From: Lachnospiraceae bacterium
Lineage (GTDB): Bacteria > Bacillota > Clostridia > Lachnospirales > Lachnospiraceae
NCBI GenBank assembly: GCA_910575035.1
Contig: CAJTDL010000010.1
Coordinates: forward strand, 1 to 64,000
Direction: 5' to 3'
Length of the DNA: 64,000 nucleotides
The translations under genes were made by a program, and so were the position numbers. The notes beneath the pieces are model-generated. The model was not told the origin of the DNA and did not search any database. It saw only the letters and a list, made by a program, of their open reading frames with translations. How positions within the stretch are numbered: position 1 is the stretch's first letter; every line of letters starts with the position of its first letter. This document shows positions 46,315 to 59,368 of the stretch, one piece after another.

Positions 46315-47583
46315 TTACTGTCGATTGTTTCGTTCGTTAAAATCTCTTACCATATTTGCCTTTTCCAAAAGGCTTCCCTTCCTCGCATTTTGGGCGCACT
46401 CTTCCCATTTTTGAATCTTTTCTTCCTTCTCCGATGTGCTAACAGGGGTAATGTTACGGGTACTCAGCCTGGCAGCATTTGCGATCTGATTGGCGTAAAT
46501 GCCCTGTTTTTCTTTTTTCTTCTCAACTTTTATCTTATTCTTCTCAATAATAGACTCTAAATCTAAATCCCGCATATGCCGATTCAGCACTACCTGCTGG
46601 ATCGACCTGACTACAGAACCAGTAATCCAGTAAATACCAAGCCCCACTGGAAGGGAAAATACCATGAACAAAGATAACAAAGGCATCATCGTATTCATTG
46701 TTTTCATCTGTTTCTCTAAAGCGCTCGGTTCCCCTTTGGAATTATTAGAATTAGCGCTCGTCATAAGCTTAATGTTCAGCACCTGAGATCCATATGAAAG
46801 AAGGGGGATCAAAATTGCCCCTAAAATCAATAAAAAGTCCTTATTCCCCCAACCGGTGGCAATCAAATTCATAGGGGAGTTTGCAATATTAATGCCAAAT
46901 AAATTATTCAGATGGGAAATCGAAGCCTCTGTGGAATTAATCACATCCCCCAATCCGCTGAAGCTGTTTTTTAAAGTTTCCCAGCCATTACTTGGCAACG
47001 CATAAAGCGCATCAATAATAGAATTTGCCGTAGTTGTCCCATTCTCAAAATTCAGGCTAACAGTATTGACATTGGCATCCTTTATAAAAGACTTCATAAT
47101 ATCCTGATAGCCATCAACTCTCATAATCTTGTCCACTAATGGAGTGAAAACAGCCCTGACACTGCTGACATAAGCCGGAATATTACGGATTACCTGCCAC
47201 ATAGCAAGCATAATGGGGAAATTTATCAAAAGCTGTACACAGCTTCCCGTTGTGGAAACGCCATATTTCTGATATACAAGCTGTGTTTCCTCATTCATCT
47301 TCTGCATAGATTCCGGATCTTTTTTATTTTTATATTTCTCTCTGATCGCATTGACTTCTGGCTGCATTTCCTGCTGAAGCCTGGAAAATTTTTGCTGTTT
47401 GTAAGTCAAAGGCAACAAAAGAAAATAAATAATCACTGTAAACAGAATAATGCACAGAGCAATATTCTGAACTGAAAAAATATCATCCAAAAACATATAC
47501 AGGCTATTCATAATAAAACCAATGAGCCTAGCAATCGGCCCTATGATCTTCCCGGAATACTGGGTTAAAATAATATCCGTCAA
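46315..47583 (-). CDS. yidC: Membrane protein insertase YidC (OxaA/SpoIIIJ)
   Basis: 422 aa polytopic protein. Conserved parts are TVIIYFLLLPLTYKQQKFSRLQ, the cytoplasmic loop with MQPEVNAIREKYK, CVQLLINFPIMLAMWQVIRN, and SLFMVFSLPVGLGIYWITGS near the end, with a basic C-terminal tail. A stretch of about 100 residues (about 145-250) between membrane segments is longer than in Bacillus. The start is TTG at 47583 with AGGAGG 9 nt upstream. It inserts proteins with or without SecYEG. Confidence 0.95.
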   Translation of the reverse strand: MTDIILTQYSGKIIGPIARLIGFIMNSLYMFLDDIFSVQNIALCIILFTVIIYFLLLPLTYKQQKFSRLQQEMQPEVNAIREKYKNKKDPESMQKMNEETQLVYQKYGVSTTGSCVQLLINFPIMLAMWQVIRNIPAYVSSVRAVFTPLVDKIMRVDGYQDIMKSFIKDANVNTVSLNFENGTTTANSIIDALYALPSNGWETLKNSFSGLGDVINSTEASISHLNNLFGINIANSPMNLIATGWGNKDFLLILGAILIPLLSYGSQVLNIKLMTSANSNNSKGEPSALEKQMKTMNTMMPLLSLFMVFSLPVGLGIYWITGSVVRSIQQVVLNRHMRDLDLESIIEKNKIKVEKKKEKQGIYANQIANAARLSTRNITPVSTSEKEEKIQKWEECAQNARKGSLLEKANMVRDFNERNNRQ

Positions 47584-47626
47584 TGTAACAATCCTCCTAA
47601 AGATAAAGGTTAGCGATTAAAAAATC

Positions 47627-47671
47627 CCATAAGCATATATTACGGGATGCCCCTGAGGGTATACCTTATGG
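47627..47671. repeat. Inverted repeat overlapping the yidD stop
   Basis: CCATAAG / CTTATGG ends enclose TATTACGGGAT and CTGAGGGTATACC, related to the small repeat at 35538 and 41092. It occupies the short yidD-yidC gap. Confidence 0.4.
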
Positions 47672-47881
47672 AACCGGATCATATCCTCCTTTTGAGAAAG
47701 GGTTACATCTCAAAATTCTCCATCCAGCCAAAAGAGACCCCTTGAATGCCCCATATTTTTGGACTGCTTCCAACCCATAAGCAGAACAAGTAGGATAATA
47801 TGGGCATTTTGTGGTCTTCATAGGTGACAAATATTTCTGATAAAACTGAATCAAAGCTATTATTATCCTTTTCAAAATCAC
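47666..47881 (-). CDS. yidD: Membrane protein insertion efficiency factor YidD
   Basis: 71 aa, starting at GTG. Family signature [39 protein letters not shown] and [17 protein letters not shown] are all present. It is a small membrane-associated helper of YidC, in its usual place between rnpA and yidC. Confidence 0.95.
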   Translation of the reverse strand: MILKRIIIALIQFYQKYLSPMKTTKCPYYPTCSAYGLEAVQKYGAFKGSLLAGWRILRCNPFSKGGYDPVP

Positions 47882-47941
47882 ATCTTCTTTTCTAAAATAA
47901 TCATTTTCTAATCATATCTCTTAAGATCAAAAACTCAGTAC

Positions 47942-48283
47942 TTACGGTTTCTTTAAAATACGATGAAGCTTTCCCAAATGCAGTAATGATTTTTCTGTCT
48001 CATGATACGATATCTGTGCCGCTGCCACCCTGGCGATCACTACGATATCCCATCCACAGCAAAACATCTCTTCCTGCAGCCTGTATGATTCTCTCACCAA
48101 CCTTGTAATATGATGTCTTATAACACTGTTTCCTACTTTTTTGCTCACTGATATTCCAATTCTGTTCCGTTCCAGATTGTTTTCCAGAATGTACATAACA
48201 AAATAGCGGTTGGCGTAAGACATTCCATTCTTATATACATTCTGGAAATAACTGTTTTTTTTCAAAGATTCCGAAAATTTCAT
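47942..48283 (-). CDS. rnpA: Ribonuclease P protein component
   Basis: 113 aa basic protein. RNase P signature RNRIGISVSKKVGNSVIRHHITRLVRES. It binds the RNase P RNA and helps 5' maturation of tRNAs. It follows rpmH in the same direction. Confidence 0.96.
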   Translation of the reverse strand: MKFSESLKKNSYFQNVYKNGMSYANRYFVMYILENNLERNRIGISVSKKVGNSVIRHHITRLVRESYRLQEEMFCCGWDIVVIARVAAAQISYHETEKSLLHLGKLHRILKKP

Positions 48284-48341
48284 GCTGTTTTTCTAAATTC
48301 TTCTCCCTGTTTCCGAAAATCCAATTCCCTTCTAAGAAGAA

Positions 48342-48362
48342 AGACCACAAATTCTGTGGTCT
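48342..48362 (-). terminator. Hairpin after rpmH
   Basis: AGACCACA / TGTGGTCT with a 5-nt loop starting in the rpmH stop codon. The following CTTTCTTCTT is only a weak U-tract, so it may attenuate rather than stop transcription into rnpA. Confidence 0.5.
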
Positions 48363-48495
48363 ATGCTGATAATCTTTTTCTTCCTTTTAACCTTCTGGCA
48401 GCTAATACCTTCCTGCCTCCCTTTGTGCTCATTCTCTTACGGAATCCGTGCACTTTGGATCTTGACCTTTTTTTAGGCTGATATGTCATTTTCAT
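48361..48495 (-). CDS. rpmH: 50S ribosomal protein L34
   Basis: 44 aa. [20 protein letters not shown], then [20 protein letters not shown] and a short end, a complete L34. AGGAGGTGG lies 9 nt before the ATG at 48495. It is the first gene leftwards from the origin. Confidence 0.98.
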   Translation of the reverse strand: MKMTYQPKKRSRSKVHGFRKRMSTKGGRKVLAARRLKGRKRLSA

Positions 48496-48535
48496 AAGTC
48501 GTCCACCTCCTCTGTGTTCTAAAACATCATGTTCC

Positions 48536-48563
48536 ATTATATCAAAAAATGCCTCTAAGTCAA
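48536..48563 (-). promoter_or_regulatory. Promoter of rpmH
   Basis: Minus strand TTGACT (48558-48563), 16-bp spacer, TATAAT (48536-48541), about 40 nt upstream of the L34 start. Confidence 0.75.
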
Positions 48564-48699
48564 GCTATTTTGCCACTTTTTTTCATTTTTTCATCGTTAT
48601 ATCCATTTAAATTTAGCATAATTATCTGTGTTTTTCAAAAAAGGCAAATGATAAAAGTAGTCTTTACCCTACAGGAACGGCTTCAGGTGAAAACCATAA

Positions 48700-48986
48700 T
48701 GTGGATAACTCAAAGTTACCAACATTTTTTCCACATTATCCACATGTTCAAAAAGTTATCAAGATTTTGTGGATAAACTGTGGGTAACTTTTTGAAAATT
48801 TGTGAATATCCACATAAGAATCACGCCTTATTTATGGAAAACACTGGATTTTCTCCCTTGTTTATATGTGAATAACCAAATTTTCATAATTTGGATAACT
48901 CATCTTGCTACTGTGTACAAGCTGTTGAAAAATACTTAACCACATAATGTGCATAATTTTCCACTTATTTATACACATTATGCACA
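48700..48986. other. oriC: oriC: DnaA-box cluster
   Basis: TTATCCACA-type boxes in both orientations: 48700, 48736, 48768 and 48779 (one changed base), 48867 (TTATTCACA), 48936 (TTAACCACA), 48948 and 48978 (TTATGCACA), 48969 (TTATACACA). The last four are packed within 51 bp. An AT-rich stretch (about 49000-49060) before dnaA could be the unwinding element. The place between rpmH and dnaA is the standard Firmicute origin. Confidence 0.9.
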
Positions 48987-49032
48987 GAGGAGCTTGGATA
49001 GAACCTTTTCACTATTTTTTAAGAAATTTTCA

Positions 49033-49061
49033 TTGATTATTTACGAGATTTGTTTTATTAT
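49033..49061 (+). promoter_or_regulatory. Promoter of dnaA
   Basis: TTGATT (49033-49038), 17-bp spacer, TATTAT (49056-49061), 51 nt upstream of the chosen start. It lies next to the DnaA boxes, so self-repression is likely. Confidence 0.65.
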
Positions 49062-49112
49062 AGATTATGGAAGATTATGAATTTCACAAAACAGAAAGCT
49101 TGGAGAACTGAT

Positions 49113-50462
49113 ATGGAACTTATTTTAGAAAAATGGGAAGAAATCCTCAGGACCGTAAAGGAAGAGCATGAACTTACTGACGTCTCCTTTGACACCTGGC
49201 TAAAACCGTTAAGTGTATATAGTATTGAAGGCTCGAAACTTTATATCCTGGTTCCATCTGAGCAAATGGGGCTAAACTACATCACAAAAAAATATACACT
49301 TCCTCTAAAAGTAGCCATTGCAGAAATCGTTGGCACTGATTATGAAATCATATTTATTTTACAAGAACAGACAAAAAAAATAAAACCTTTTAAAAGCAAA
49401 AGCCCTACATTTTCTTCTGATTCAGAAAAGACTGCGCTGAACCCCAACTACACCTTCGAAACATTTGTAGTTGGCAAAAATAACAAATTTGCCCATGCTG
49501 CCAGCCTTGCTGTTTCAGAATCTCCTGGTGACGTATACAATCCCCTCTATATCTATGGCGGGCCGGGATTAGGCAAAACACATTTAATGCAGTCAATCGG
49601 GCACTTCATCCTACAGCAGAAGCCTGAAATGAAAGTAATTTATGTAACCTCAGAGGAATTTACCAATGAAGTCATTGATTCCATCCGCAACGGAAATGCT
49701 TCTGCTATGACGAAACTCAGGGATAAGTACCGGACAGTAGACGTATTAATGATTGATGACGTACAGTTTATAATAGGAAAAGACAGTACGCAGGAAGAGT
49801 TTTTTCATACCTTCAACGCACTGCATTCTGCAAAAAAGCAGATTATCTTATCTTCAGACAAACCTCCAAAAGATATGGAGATTCTTGAGGAGAGAATACA
49901 GTCCCGTTTTGAATGGGGCCTGTTGGCAGATATTGGATATCCTGATTATGAAACCCGAATGGCTATTTTACGGAGAAAACAAGAAACAGACGGATTCCGG
50001 CTTGATGATGAGATTTTGGATTACATTTCAACAAACATTAAGTCAAATATACGGGAACTGGAAGGCGCATTGAATAAATTGCTTGCATTTTCCAATTTGG
50101 AGCATACAGAAATTACCATGGAAATCGCAGTGCGGGAGCTTCAGAACATAATTTCGCCGGACAAGCCTAAGGAAATTACCCCTCAGCTTGTCATTGAAAT
50201 TGTTGCAGAACACTTTAACATCTCCACAGCACAGATGATTTCAAAAAATCGCAGCAGTAAAATCGCGCGTCCCCGTCAGATTGCCATGTACCTTTGCAAA
50301 AACATGACTTCTGCTTCATTGGAAACAATTGGCGCTATTTTAGGAGGAAGGGATCATTCCACTATCATCCACGGCATTAAAAAGATTACAGAAGATTACG
50401 AGAAGAATGAGGACTTCCACTATTTATTAGAGACCATCAAGAAAAAAATCAACCCAAATTAA
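49113..50462 (+). CDS. dnaA: Chromosomal replication initiator DnaA
   Basis: 449 aa from the ATG at 49113, chosen for GGAG 7 nt before it and because the promoter -10 lies upstream; longer frames would start within the promoter. Domain I is about 1-80. The AAA+ domain has Walker A YGGPGLGKTHLMQSIG, Walker B VDVLMIDDVQFI and sensor IILSSDKPP. The domain IV DNA-binding motif is GGRDHSTIIHGIKKI. It melts oriC and loads the helicase. Confidence 0.98.
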   Translation: MELILEKWEEILRTVKEEHELTDVSFDTWLKPLSVYSIEGSKLYILVPSEQMGLNYITKKYTLPLKVAIAEIVGTDYEIIFILQEQTKKIKPFKSKSPTFSSDSEKTALNPNYTFETFVVGKNNKFAHAASLAVSESPGDVYNPLYIYGGPGLGKTHLMQSIGHFILQQKPEMKVIYVTSEEFTNEVIDSIRNGNASAMTKLRDKYRTVDVLMIDDVQFIIGKDSTQEEFFHTFNALHSAKKQIILSSDKPPKDMEILEERIQSRFEWGLLADIGYPDYETRMAILRRKQETDGFRLDDEILDYISTNIKSNIRELEGALNKLLAFSNLEHTEITMEIAVRELQNIISPDKPKEITPQLVIEIVAEHFNISTAQMISKNRSSKIARPRQIAMYLCKNMTSASLETIGAILGGRDHSTIIHGIKKITEDYEKNEDFHYLLETIKKKINPN

Positions 50463-50638
50463 CATTCACTTTTGTGGATAAGTCTTGTCTACAGAATGTG
50501 GAAATATCTGGACAACCCTGTTTTTCATCCACAACTGCAAATTATAGGTATGCCTTTGATTTTTTACAGTACCATTTTATGCACAGCCTGTCCCATAGGT
50601 TTCAAGGTGAAATTCACAGGCTTATACAGTAACTTATC

Positions 50639-50673
50639 ACTGCCAAAGCCTTTATTTTAGAGGGTTTGGCAGT
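50639..50673 (+). terminator. Terminator-like hairpin in the dnaA-dnaN gap
   Basis: ACTGCCAAAGCC / GGTTTGGCAGT stem. The gap (50463-50761) also has a TTATCCACA box at 50473, so DnaA may bind here too. Confidence 0.65.
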
Positions 50674-50761
50674 TTATACACATATAAACAACCTTTAAGA
50701 TTAAGACTATGAGGTACTATTATATATTTATCTTTAAGCTCAGGAAGGAGTCATTCACCAT

Positions 50762-51874
50762 ATGAAAATTGTATGTTCCAAATCAAATCTTCTCTATGGC
50801 GTGAACATTGTGTCAAAGGCAGTTCCATCCAGAACAACGATGGCAATTTTAGAATGTATCTTAATTGATGCATCTACAAATGAAATCAAATTAACTGCCA
50901 ATGACACGGAACTGGGAATTGAAACAAAAATAGAAGGTGAAATTGTAAACCGAGGCATTATTGCACTGGATGCTAAGGTTTTTTCTGAAATTGTACGAAA
51001 GCTTCCCGATAATGATGTTACAATTGAGACAGATGCTTCCTTTAAGACAGTCATCACTTGTGAAAAATCAAAGTTTAATATTATTGGAAAGTCTGGAGAT
51101 GATTTCTCCTACCTTCCTTTTATTGAAAGAAACCAGCCAATCGCTCTTTCACAGTTTACATTAAAAGAAGTAATCCGCCAGACAATCTTTTCTATTTCAG
51201 ACAGTGACAGTAATAAGGTTATGACAGGAGAGCTGTTTGAAGTTACAGAAAATCTGCTGCGGGTAGTATCTTTGGATGGCCATCGGATATCAATTCGGAA
51301 GATTGGGTTAAAGGAGATATATGAAAACCGAAAGGTAATTGTACCAGGAAAGACTTTGCAGGAAGTGAGCAAGATATTGCCTGGGGATAACGAGGATTTG
51401 GTCCAAATGTTCTTTACGGATAACCATATTATCTTTGAATTTGGAAATACCACAGTGGTTTCCCGGCTGATCGAAGGGGATTACTTTAAGATTGACCAGA
51501 TGCTTTCTTCTGATTATGATACAAAGTTTACAGTGAACCGAAAGATATTATTAGACTGTATTGACAGGGCTACCCTTTTGATCAAGGAAGGGGACAAGAA
51601 GCCAATCATTATGAATGTTACAGATGGGAATATGGAATTGAAGATTAACTCTTTTATCGGGTCTATGAATGAGGATATTGACATACAGAAAGAAGGCAAT
51701 GATATATTGATCGGGTTTAATCCGAAATTTTTTATTGATGCCTTGCGCGTGATTGATGACGAGGAAGTCTGCCTTTATATGGTGAACCCAAAGGCTCCCT
51801 GTTTCATCAAGGATTCAGAAGAAAATTATATTTATCTGATATTGCCAGTAAATTTTAATGCGGCAGCAAGTTAA
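50762..51874 (+). CDS. dnaN: DNA polymerase III beta subunit (sliding clamp)
   Basis: 370 aa, three clamp domains. MKIVCSKSNLLYGVNIVSKAVPSRTTMAIL at the start (about 1-120), the middle domain with LLRVVSLDGHRISIRK, and the C-terminal YLILPV. It tethers the replicase to DNA. AAGGAG lies about 10 nt before the ATG. Confidence 0.97.
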   Translation: MKIVCSKSNLLYGVNIVSKAVPSRTTMAILECILIDASTNEIKLTANDTELGIETKIEGEIVNRGIIALDAKVFSEIVRKLPDNDVTIETDASFKTVITCEKSKFNIIGKSGDDFSYLPFIERNQPIALSQFTLKEVIRQTIFSISDSDSNKVMTGELFEVTENLLRVVSLDGHRISIRKIGLKEIYENRKVIVPGKTLQEVSKILPGDNEDLVQMFFTDNHIIFEFGNTTVVSRLIEGDYFKIDQMLSSDYDTKFTVNRKILLDCIDRATLLIKEGDKKPIIMNVTDGNMELKINSFIGSMNEDIDIQKEGNDILIGFNPKFFIDALRVIDDEEVCLYMVNPKAPCFIKDSEENYIYLILPVNFNAAAS

Positions 51875-51917
51875 CCAAAATCTGAATGTCGGTTAATTAA
51901 ATTTGAAGAGGACAGTT

Positions 51918-52123
51918 ATGGAAGAAATTAAGCTTAGAGATGATTTTATTAAGTTAGGGCAGGCGCTGAAGGCAGCAAATGTGGTAGAATCAGGGGTTGT
52001 GGCGAAAATTGTGATACAGGACGGCCTTGTAATGGTCAATGGGGAAGTGGAGACCAGGAGAGGGAAAAAATTAGTGGATGGGGACGTTGTTTTCTTCGAG
52101 GGGGAGACAATCCGAATCGTGAA

Positions 52124-52127
<4 letters not shown>
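51918..52127 (+). CDS. yaaA: S4-domain RNA-binding protein YaaA
   Basis: 69 aa. Family pattern IKLRDDFIKLGQALKAANVV and VMVNGEVETRRGKKLVDGD form an S4 fold. The ATG at 51918 follows AAGAGGAC; a TTG at 51903 would extend it. Its stop overlaps the recF start (ATGA). Also called RlbA; the role is unclear, though it is nearly always between dnaN and recF in Firmicutes. Confidence 0.92.
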
Positions 52128-55166
<3,039 letters not shown>

Positions 55167-55255
55167 AAAAATAATAGGAAAATATGCAAATTTAAACGGC
55201 TGTTTGGGCAGGCTTGAGGTTCGCACGGTATAGGGCGATGGAGGAAGATAGATAG

Positions 55256-57772
55256 ATGGATGATAAGATATTTGACAGAATTGATGATGTGGATTTGAAG
55301 AAGACGATGGAAAGCTCTTATATTGATTATGCTATGAGCGTAATCGCTTCTCGGGCGCTTCCAGATGTCAGGGATGGGTTAAAGCCGGTCCAAAGGCGGA
55401 TCCTTTATGCAATGATTGAGTTGAATAATGGGCCGGATAAGCCCCATAGGAAGTGCGCACGTATTGTGGGGGATACGATGGGTAAGTACCATCCCCATGG
55501 CGACAGTTCAATTTATGGGGCTTTGGTGAATATGGCACAGGAGTGGTCCACCCGGTATATGCTGGTGGATGGCCATGGGAATTTTGGGTCTGTGGATGGA
55601 GACAGCGCAGCGGCTATGCGGTATACGGAGGCTCGGCTAAGTAAGATTTCCATGGAGATGCTGGCAGATATTAATAAAGATACAGTGGATTTTGGACCGA
55701 ATTTTGATGATACAGAAAAGGAGCCGATTGTACTGCCTTCCCGGTATCCCAACCTGCTGGTGAATGGGACTACAGGGATTGCAGTGGGGATGGCTACCAA
55801 TATACCTCCGCACAATTTAAGGGAAGTGATTGGAGGGGTTGTAAAGATTATTGACAATCTGATTGAGGAGGAGCGGGAGACGGAGATTGAGGAAATATTG
55901 AAGATTGTAAAAGGGCCTGATTTCCCTACTGGAGGAATGATTTTGGGGACTTCTGGAATTGAGCAGGCTTACCGGACGGGGCGTGGGAAAATTAAGGTCA
56001 GGGCTATAACGGATATTGAGCCCATGCAAAATGGGAAAAACCGGATTGTAGTGACAGAGCTTCCGTATATGGTGAATAAGGCCCGGCTGATTGAAAAGAT
56101 TGCAGATTTGGTCCATGAGAAGAAGGTGGATGGGATTACAGATCTGCGTGATGAATCCAATCGGGAAGGGATGCGGGTCTGCATTGAGCTGCGCAGGGAT
56201 GTGAATCCCAATGTGGTGCTGAACCAGCTTTATAAGCATACACAAATGCAGGATACCTTTGGCGTTATTATGCTGGCTTTGGTGAATAATGAGCCAAAGG
56301 TTATGAATTTAAAGGATATGATGGACCATTACCTGCGGCATCAGAAAGAAGTGGTGGGCAGGAGGATCAGATATGAGCTAAATAAGGCACAGGAGCGGGC
56401 GCATATTTTAGAGGGATTGCTGATTGCCTTGGATAACATAGATGAAGTAATTCATATTATCCGCAATAGTGAGAATGTGCAGCTGGCAAAGGCTCAGCTG
56501 ACGGAGAGGTTTGAACTGACGGATGCGCAGGCGCAGGCTATTGTAGATATGCGTTTGCGGGCATTGACAGGATTGGAAAGGGGGAAGATTGAAGCAGAGT
56601 ATAACCAGCTGATGGAGCTGATCCAGGAATTGAAGGCAATCCTGGCAGATGAGAAGAAGCTTCTGGGCGTGATCCGAGAAGAAATCATGCTGATTTCCGA
56701 TAAATATGGGGATGACAGAAGGACTTCGATTGGATTTGATGAGTATGATATTTCTATGGAAGATTTGATCCCTGTAACGAATACGGTGATCACTATGACG
56801 AAGTTTGGGTATATTAAGCGTATGAGCGTTGATAATTTCCGCAGCCAGAACCGTGGTGGAAAGGGCATTAAGGGAATGGAGACAATTGATGATGACTATA
56901 TTGAGGAGTTGTTGATGACTACCACCCATCATTATCTGATGTTCTTTACAAATACAGGAAAGGTATACCGGATCAAGGCTTATGAGATACCAGAGGCAGG
57001 GAGAACCGCCCGTGGGACAGCCATTATCAATTTGCTGCAGCTTTTGCCTGGGGAGAAGATTACGGCTGTGATTCCGGTAAGGGAATATAAGGATGACCAT
57101 TTCCTGTTTATGGCTACCAAAAACGGGATTGTGAAAAAAACGCCTGTGACAGAATATGCTAATGTAAGGCGTAAGGGGCTTGCTGCCATTAACCTGCGGG
57201 AAGGCGATGAGCTGATCGAGGTGAAGATGACAGACAACAGCAAGGATATGATATTAGTGACAAAGTATGGGCAATGCATCCGATTCCATGAAACAGACGT
57301 CAGGAGTACAGGAAGGGTTTCCATGGGCGTGATTGGCATGAACCTGTCGGATCGGGATGAAGTGGTTGGGATGCAGATGCATACCCAGGGCGAATACCTT
57401 TTGATTGCTTCACAGAAAGGGCTGGGGAAGCTGACCAGGATGGACGAGTTTACGCCCCAGAACCGTGGCGGGAAGGGCGTAAAATGTTATAAGATTACAG
57501 AAAAGACTGGGAATATCGTAGGGGTTAAGGCGGTAAACCAGGAAAATGAGATTATGATGATTACCACAGAAGGGATTATCATCCGCATAAAGGTGGAAGG
57601 CATTTCTGTATTAGGGCGTGTCACCTCTGGAGTGAAGTTAATGGATCTTTCAGAGGATATTACCGTTGCCAGTATTGCAAAGGTACGGGAAGATAAGTCT
57701 CTGATGGAAAATGATCAGAAGGGAGATGAGGAGCCTTCTTTGGAAAATGAGAAAAATGGATCAGGTGTATAA
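55256..57772 (+). CDS. gyrA: DNA gyrase subunit A
   Basis: 838 aa. Breakage-reunion domain with active Tyr in [13 protein letters not shown]. The quinolone-determining stretch is [17 protein letters not shown]: the Ser matching E. coli Ser83 is kept, while the place of Asp87 is Gly. The C-terminal beta-pinwheel carries GyrA-box-like [10 protein letters not shown] and a second [10 protein letters not shown]. An acidic tail ends the protein. Followed by a strong terminator, so it closes the dnaA-side cluster. Confidence 0.98.
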   Translation: MDDKIFDRIDDVDLKKTMESSYIDYAMSVIASRALPDVRDGLKPVQRRILYAMIELNNGPDKPHRKCARIVGDTMGKYHPHGDSSIYGALVNMAQEWSTRYMLVDGHGNFGSVDGDSAAAMRYTEARLSKISMEMLADINKDTVDFGPNFDDTEKEPIVLPSRYPNLLVNGTTGIAVGMATNIPPHNLREVIGGVVKIIDNLIEEERETEIEEILKIVKGPDFPTGGMILGTSGIEQAYRTGRGKIKVRAITDIEPMQNGKNRIVVTELPYMVNKARLIEKIADLVHEKKVDGITDLRDESNREGMRVCIELRRDVNPNVVLNQLYKHTQMQDTFGVIMLALVNNEPKVMNLKDMMDHYLRHQKEVVGRRIRYELNKAQERAHILEGLLIALDNIDEVIHIIRNSENVQLAKAQLTERFELTDAQAQAIVDMRLRALTGLERGKIEAEYNQLMELIQELKAILADEKKLLGVIREEIMLISDKYGDDRRTSIGFDEYDISMEDLIPVTNTVITMTKFGYIKRMSVDNFRSQNRGGKGIKGMETIDDDYIEELLMTTTHHYLMFFTNTGKVYRIKAYEIPEAGRTARGTAIINLLQLLPGEKITAVIPVREYKDDHFLFMATKNGIVKKTPVTEYANVRRKGLAAINLREGDELIEVKMTDNSKDMILVTKYGQCIRFHETDVRSTGRVSMGVIGMNLSDRDEVVGMQMHTQGEYLLIASQKGLGKLTRMDEFTPQNRGGKGVKCYKITEKTGNIVGVKAVNQENEIMMITTEGIIIRIKVEGISVLGRVTSGVKLMDLSEDITVASIAKVREDKSLMENDQKGDEEPSLENEKNGSGV

Positions 57773-57777
57773 ATATA

Positions 57778-57813
57778 AAAATAAATGGGGCCGTTGCAGC
57801 CCCATTTATTTTT
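57778..57813. terminator. Bidirectional terminator between gyrA and psd
   Basis: AAATAAATGGGGC / GCCCCATTTATTT, 13-bp stem with a 7-nt loop and A/T tracts on both sides, between convergent genes; it overlaps the psd stop codon. Confidence 0.92.
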
Positions 57814-58630
57814 GCTTTAGGATGCCTACTTTTTCACCTAAGCGGACTTCCGTTTCCAGCCCTTTTTTTGTATTGTTTATGACTTGGCAGTCTAAGCGCA
57901 GCCTGCCTTTTTGGACCAACAGCAGTATGGTGGAGCCGCCAAATTCAAAGTATCCTTTTTCCATTCCTTGAAATACAGGCCCCGTTCTTGGAAAATTGTG
58001 TATTTTTCCTACCAGCATTGCGCCAATCTCCATTTGGATGATATCCCCAAACTGCTTGCTATGGATTCTTGTGTATTCTCTGCTGTTTTCCGTAAAGACT
58101 GGAAAAGAAGCATAAGCCGTTGGGCGTACGCAATGGAGTTTTCCAGGAATTGTACGGGAGGCTGTTTTAGTGCCGTTACATACATAACAATAGCGGTGGT
58201 AATTTTGTGGAGTGAGGCGGAAGATTAGGCATGTACCGCCTGAATATTTCTCTGCAAGCTGTTGGCTCTTTAATAAGTTTTCCAGACGGTATTCCGTATG
58301 TTTGATACGGTAAACCTGGTTCTGGCTGACAGGATATGCGCTTAGGTATCCGTCACAGGGACTGATTAGGTGGCCTGGGGTAATGTCTATTTGTCTATCT
58401 GCTCGTTTCCTGGTAAAAAAATCATTAAAGGAACGGAATTTTTTCCCTTTGAAATCATCCATATCAATATGGTGTTTTTGGATAAATAAGGGAACGAGCC
58501 AACGGGATATCCCAGAGCTCAAAAATATGCCTGCGCTTTTGGAGAGGAAGGGCTTTGTCAATATTTTTAAAATAGCCCTTCCTGCCATAGTCCTATATAA
58601 GAACCGGATTGTAAGTGTTTCTTTTTTCAT
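57806..58630 (-). CDS. psd: Phosphatidylserine decarboxylase proenzyme
   Basis: 274 aa. Converts phosphatidylserine to phosphatidylethanolamine. The self-cleavage site GGST (in YFEFGGSTILLLVQ) makes the pyruvoyl group from the Ser. Other marks are SFNDFFTRK, SPCDGYL and LTPQNYHRYC. Last gene of a three-gene phospholipid operon. Confidence 0.95.
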   Translation of the reverse strand: MKKETLTIRFLYRTMAGRAILKILTKPFLSKSAGIFLSSGISRWLVPLFIQKHHIDMDDFKGKKFRSFNDFFTRKRADRQIDITPGHLISPCDGYLSAYPVSQNQVYRIKHTEYRLENLLKSQQLAEKYSGGTCLIFRLTPQNYHRYCYVCNGTKTASRTIPGKLHCVRPTAYASFPVFTENSREYTRIHSKQFGDIIQMEIGAMLVGKIHNFPRTGPVFQGMEKGYFEFGGSTILLLVQKGRLRLDCQVINNTKKGLETEVRLGEKVGILKQK

Positions 58631-58684
58631 AGGGTAGATTCCTATCTAATAAATTTGTTTGATATAAGGCGATTAGCCTTTTCA

Positions 58685-59329
58685 TTAAACATCCAAGCCT
58701 AATCCTAATAAAAGGGCGATAAATTCCAAAGAGCCCATAAAGATAAGCCCGATCTTCCCAGCAAGGTATGGCTTTTTAATCTTGATGGGCAGGATAAAGG
58801 CCAGAGCCATAATCAGCAGTAAAATTGAAAAGATTGTGCCTGCCATAGTTGGGATGCTGCCGCCTACTTCAAAAAACAAAGGAAGGATCAGCGCTGCTGA
58901 TGTGACAGGGAGCCCCAGATACCATGTCCTTTTTCCTGTTTCTACAGATTGCCGCTCTTCCTCTAATACGTTGAAATATGCAAGCCTGATCAGGGTGCAC
59001 AGTATGTAAAAGCATGCGGCTAAAAATGTAAAATAGTTTTTTCCGCCGATATGGTAAGTAAATAAGGCTGGAAGCACACCAAAGCAGATCAGGTCGCTGA
59101 GGGAATCAATCTGTATGCCAAATTTTTTCTCCCGTACGTCCCGTTCCTTCGTGGCTGCAATAGTCCCGTCAAACATATCGCAGATGCCTGCTGTCATAAG
59201 GCAGATAATGGTCTGCCGGTATGCACCTTCCATTGCAAATATAATTCCAGTAAAGCCAATAAGCATTCCAAGATATGTCAGCACTACTGTATAGTTGTAG
59301 TAGCCGCATAATCTTTTATTATCATCCAT
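58685..59329 (-). CDS. pssA: CDP-diacylglycerol-serine O-phosphatidyltransferase
   Basis: 214 aa membrane enzyme that makes phosphatidylserine, the substrate of Psd encoded next. The CDP-alcohol phosphotransferase motif reads CDMFDGTIAATKERDVREKK followed by FGIQIDSLSD: all the Asp and Gly of the motif are present, but the usual Arg after DGxxA is Ala. Several hydrophobic segments follow. GGTGGAG precedes the ATG. Confidence 0.93.
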   Translation of the reverse strand: MDDNKRLCGYYNYTVVLTYLGMLIGFTGIIFAMEGAYRQTIICLMTAGICDMFDGTIAATKERDVREKKFGIQIDSLSDLICFGVLPALFTYHIGGKNYFTFLAACFYILCTLIRLAYFNVLEEERQSVETGKRTWYLGLPVTSAALILPLFFEVGGSIPTMAGTIFSILLLIMALAFILPIKIKKPYLAGKIGLIFMGSLEFIALLLGLGLDV

Positions 59330-59368
59330 TTACTCTCTCCACCTTTCGAATTTTAAAGTTTGTTAACA

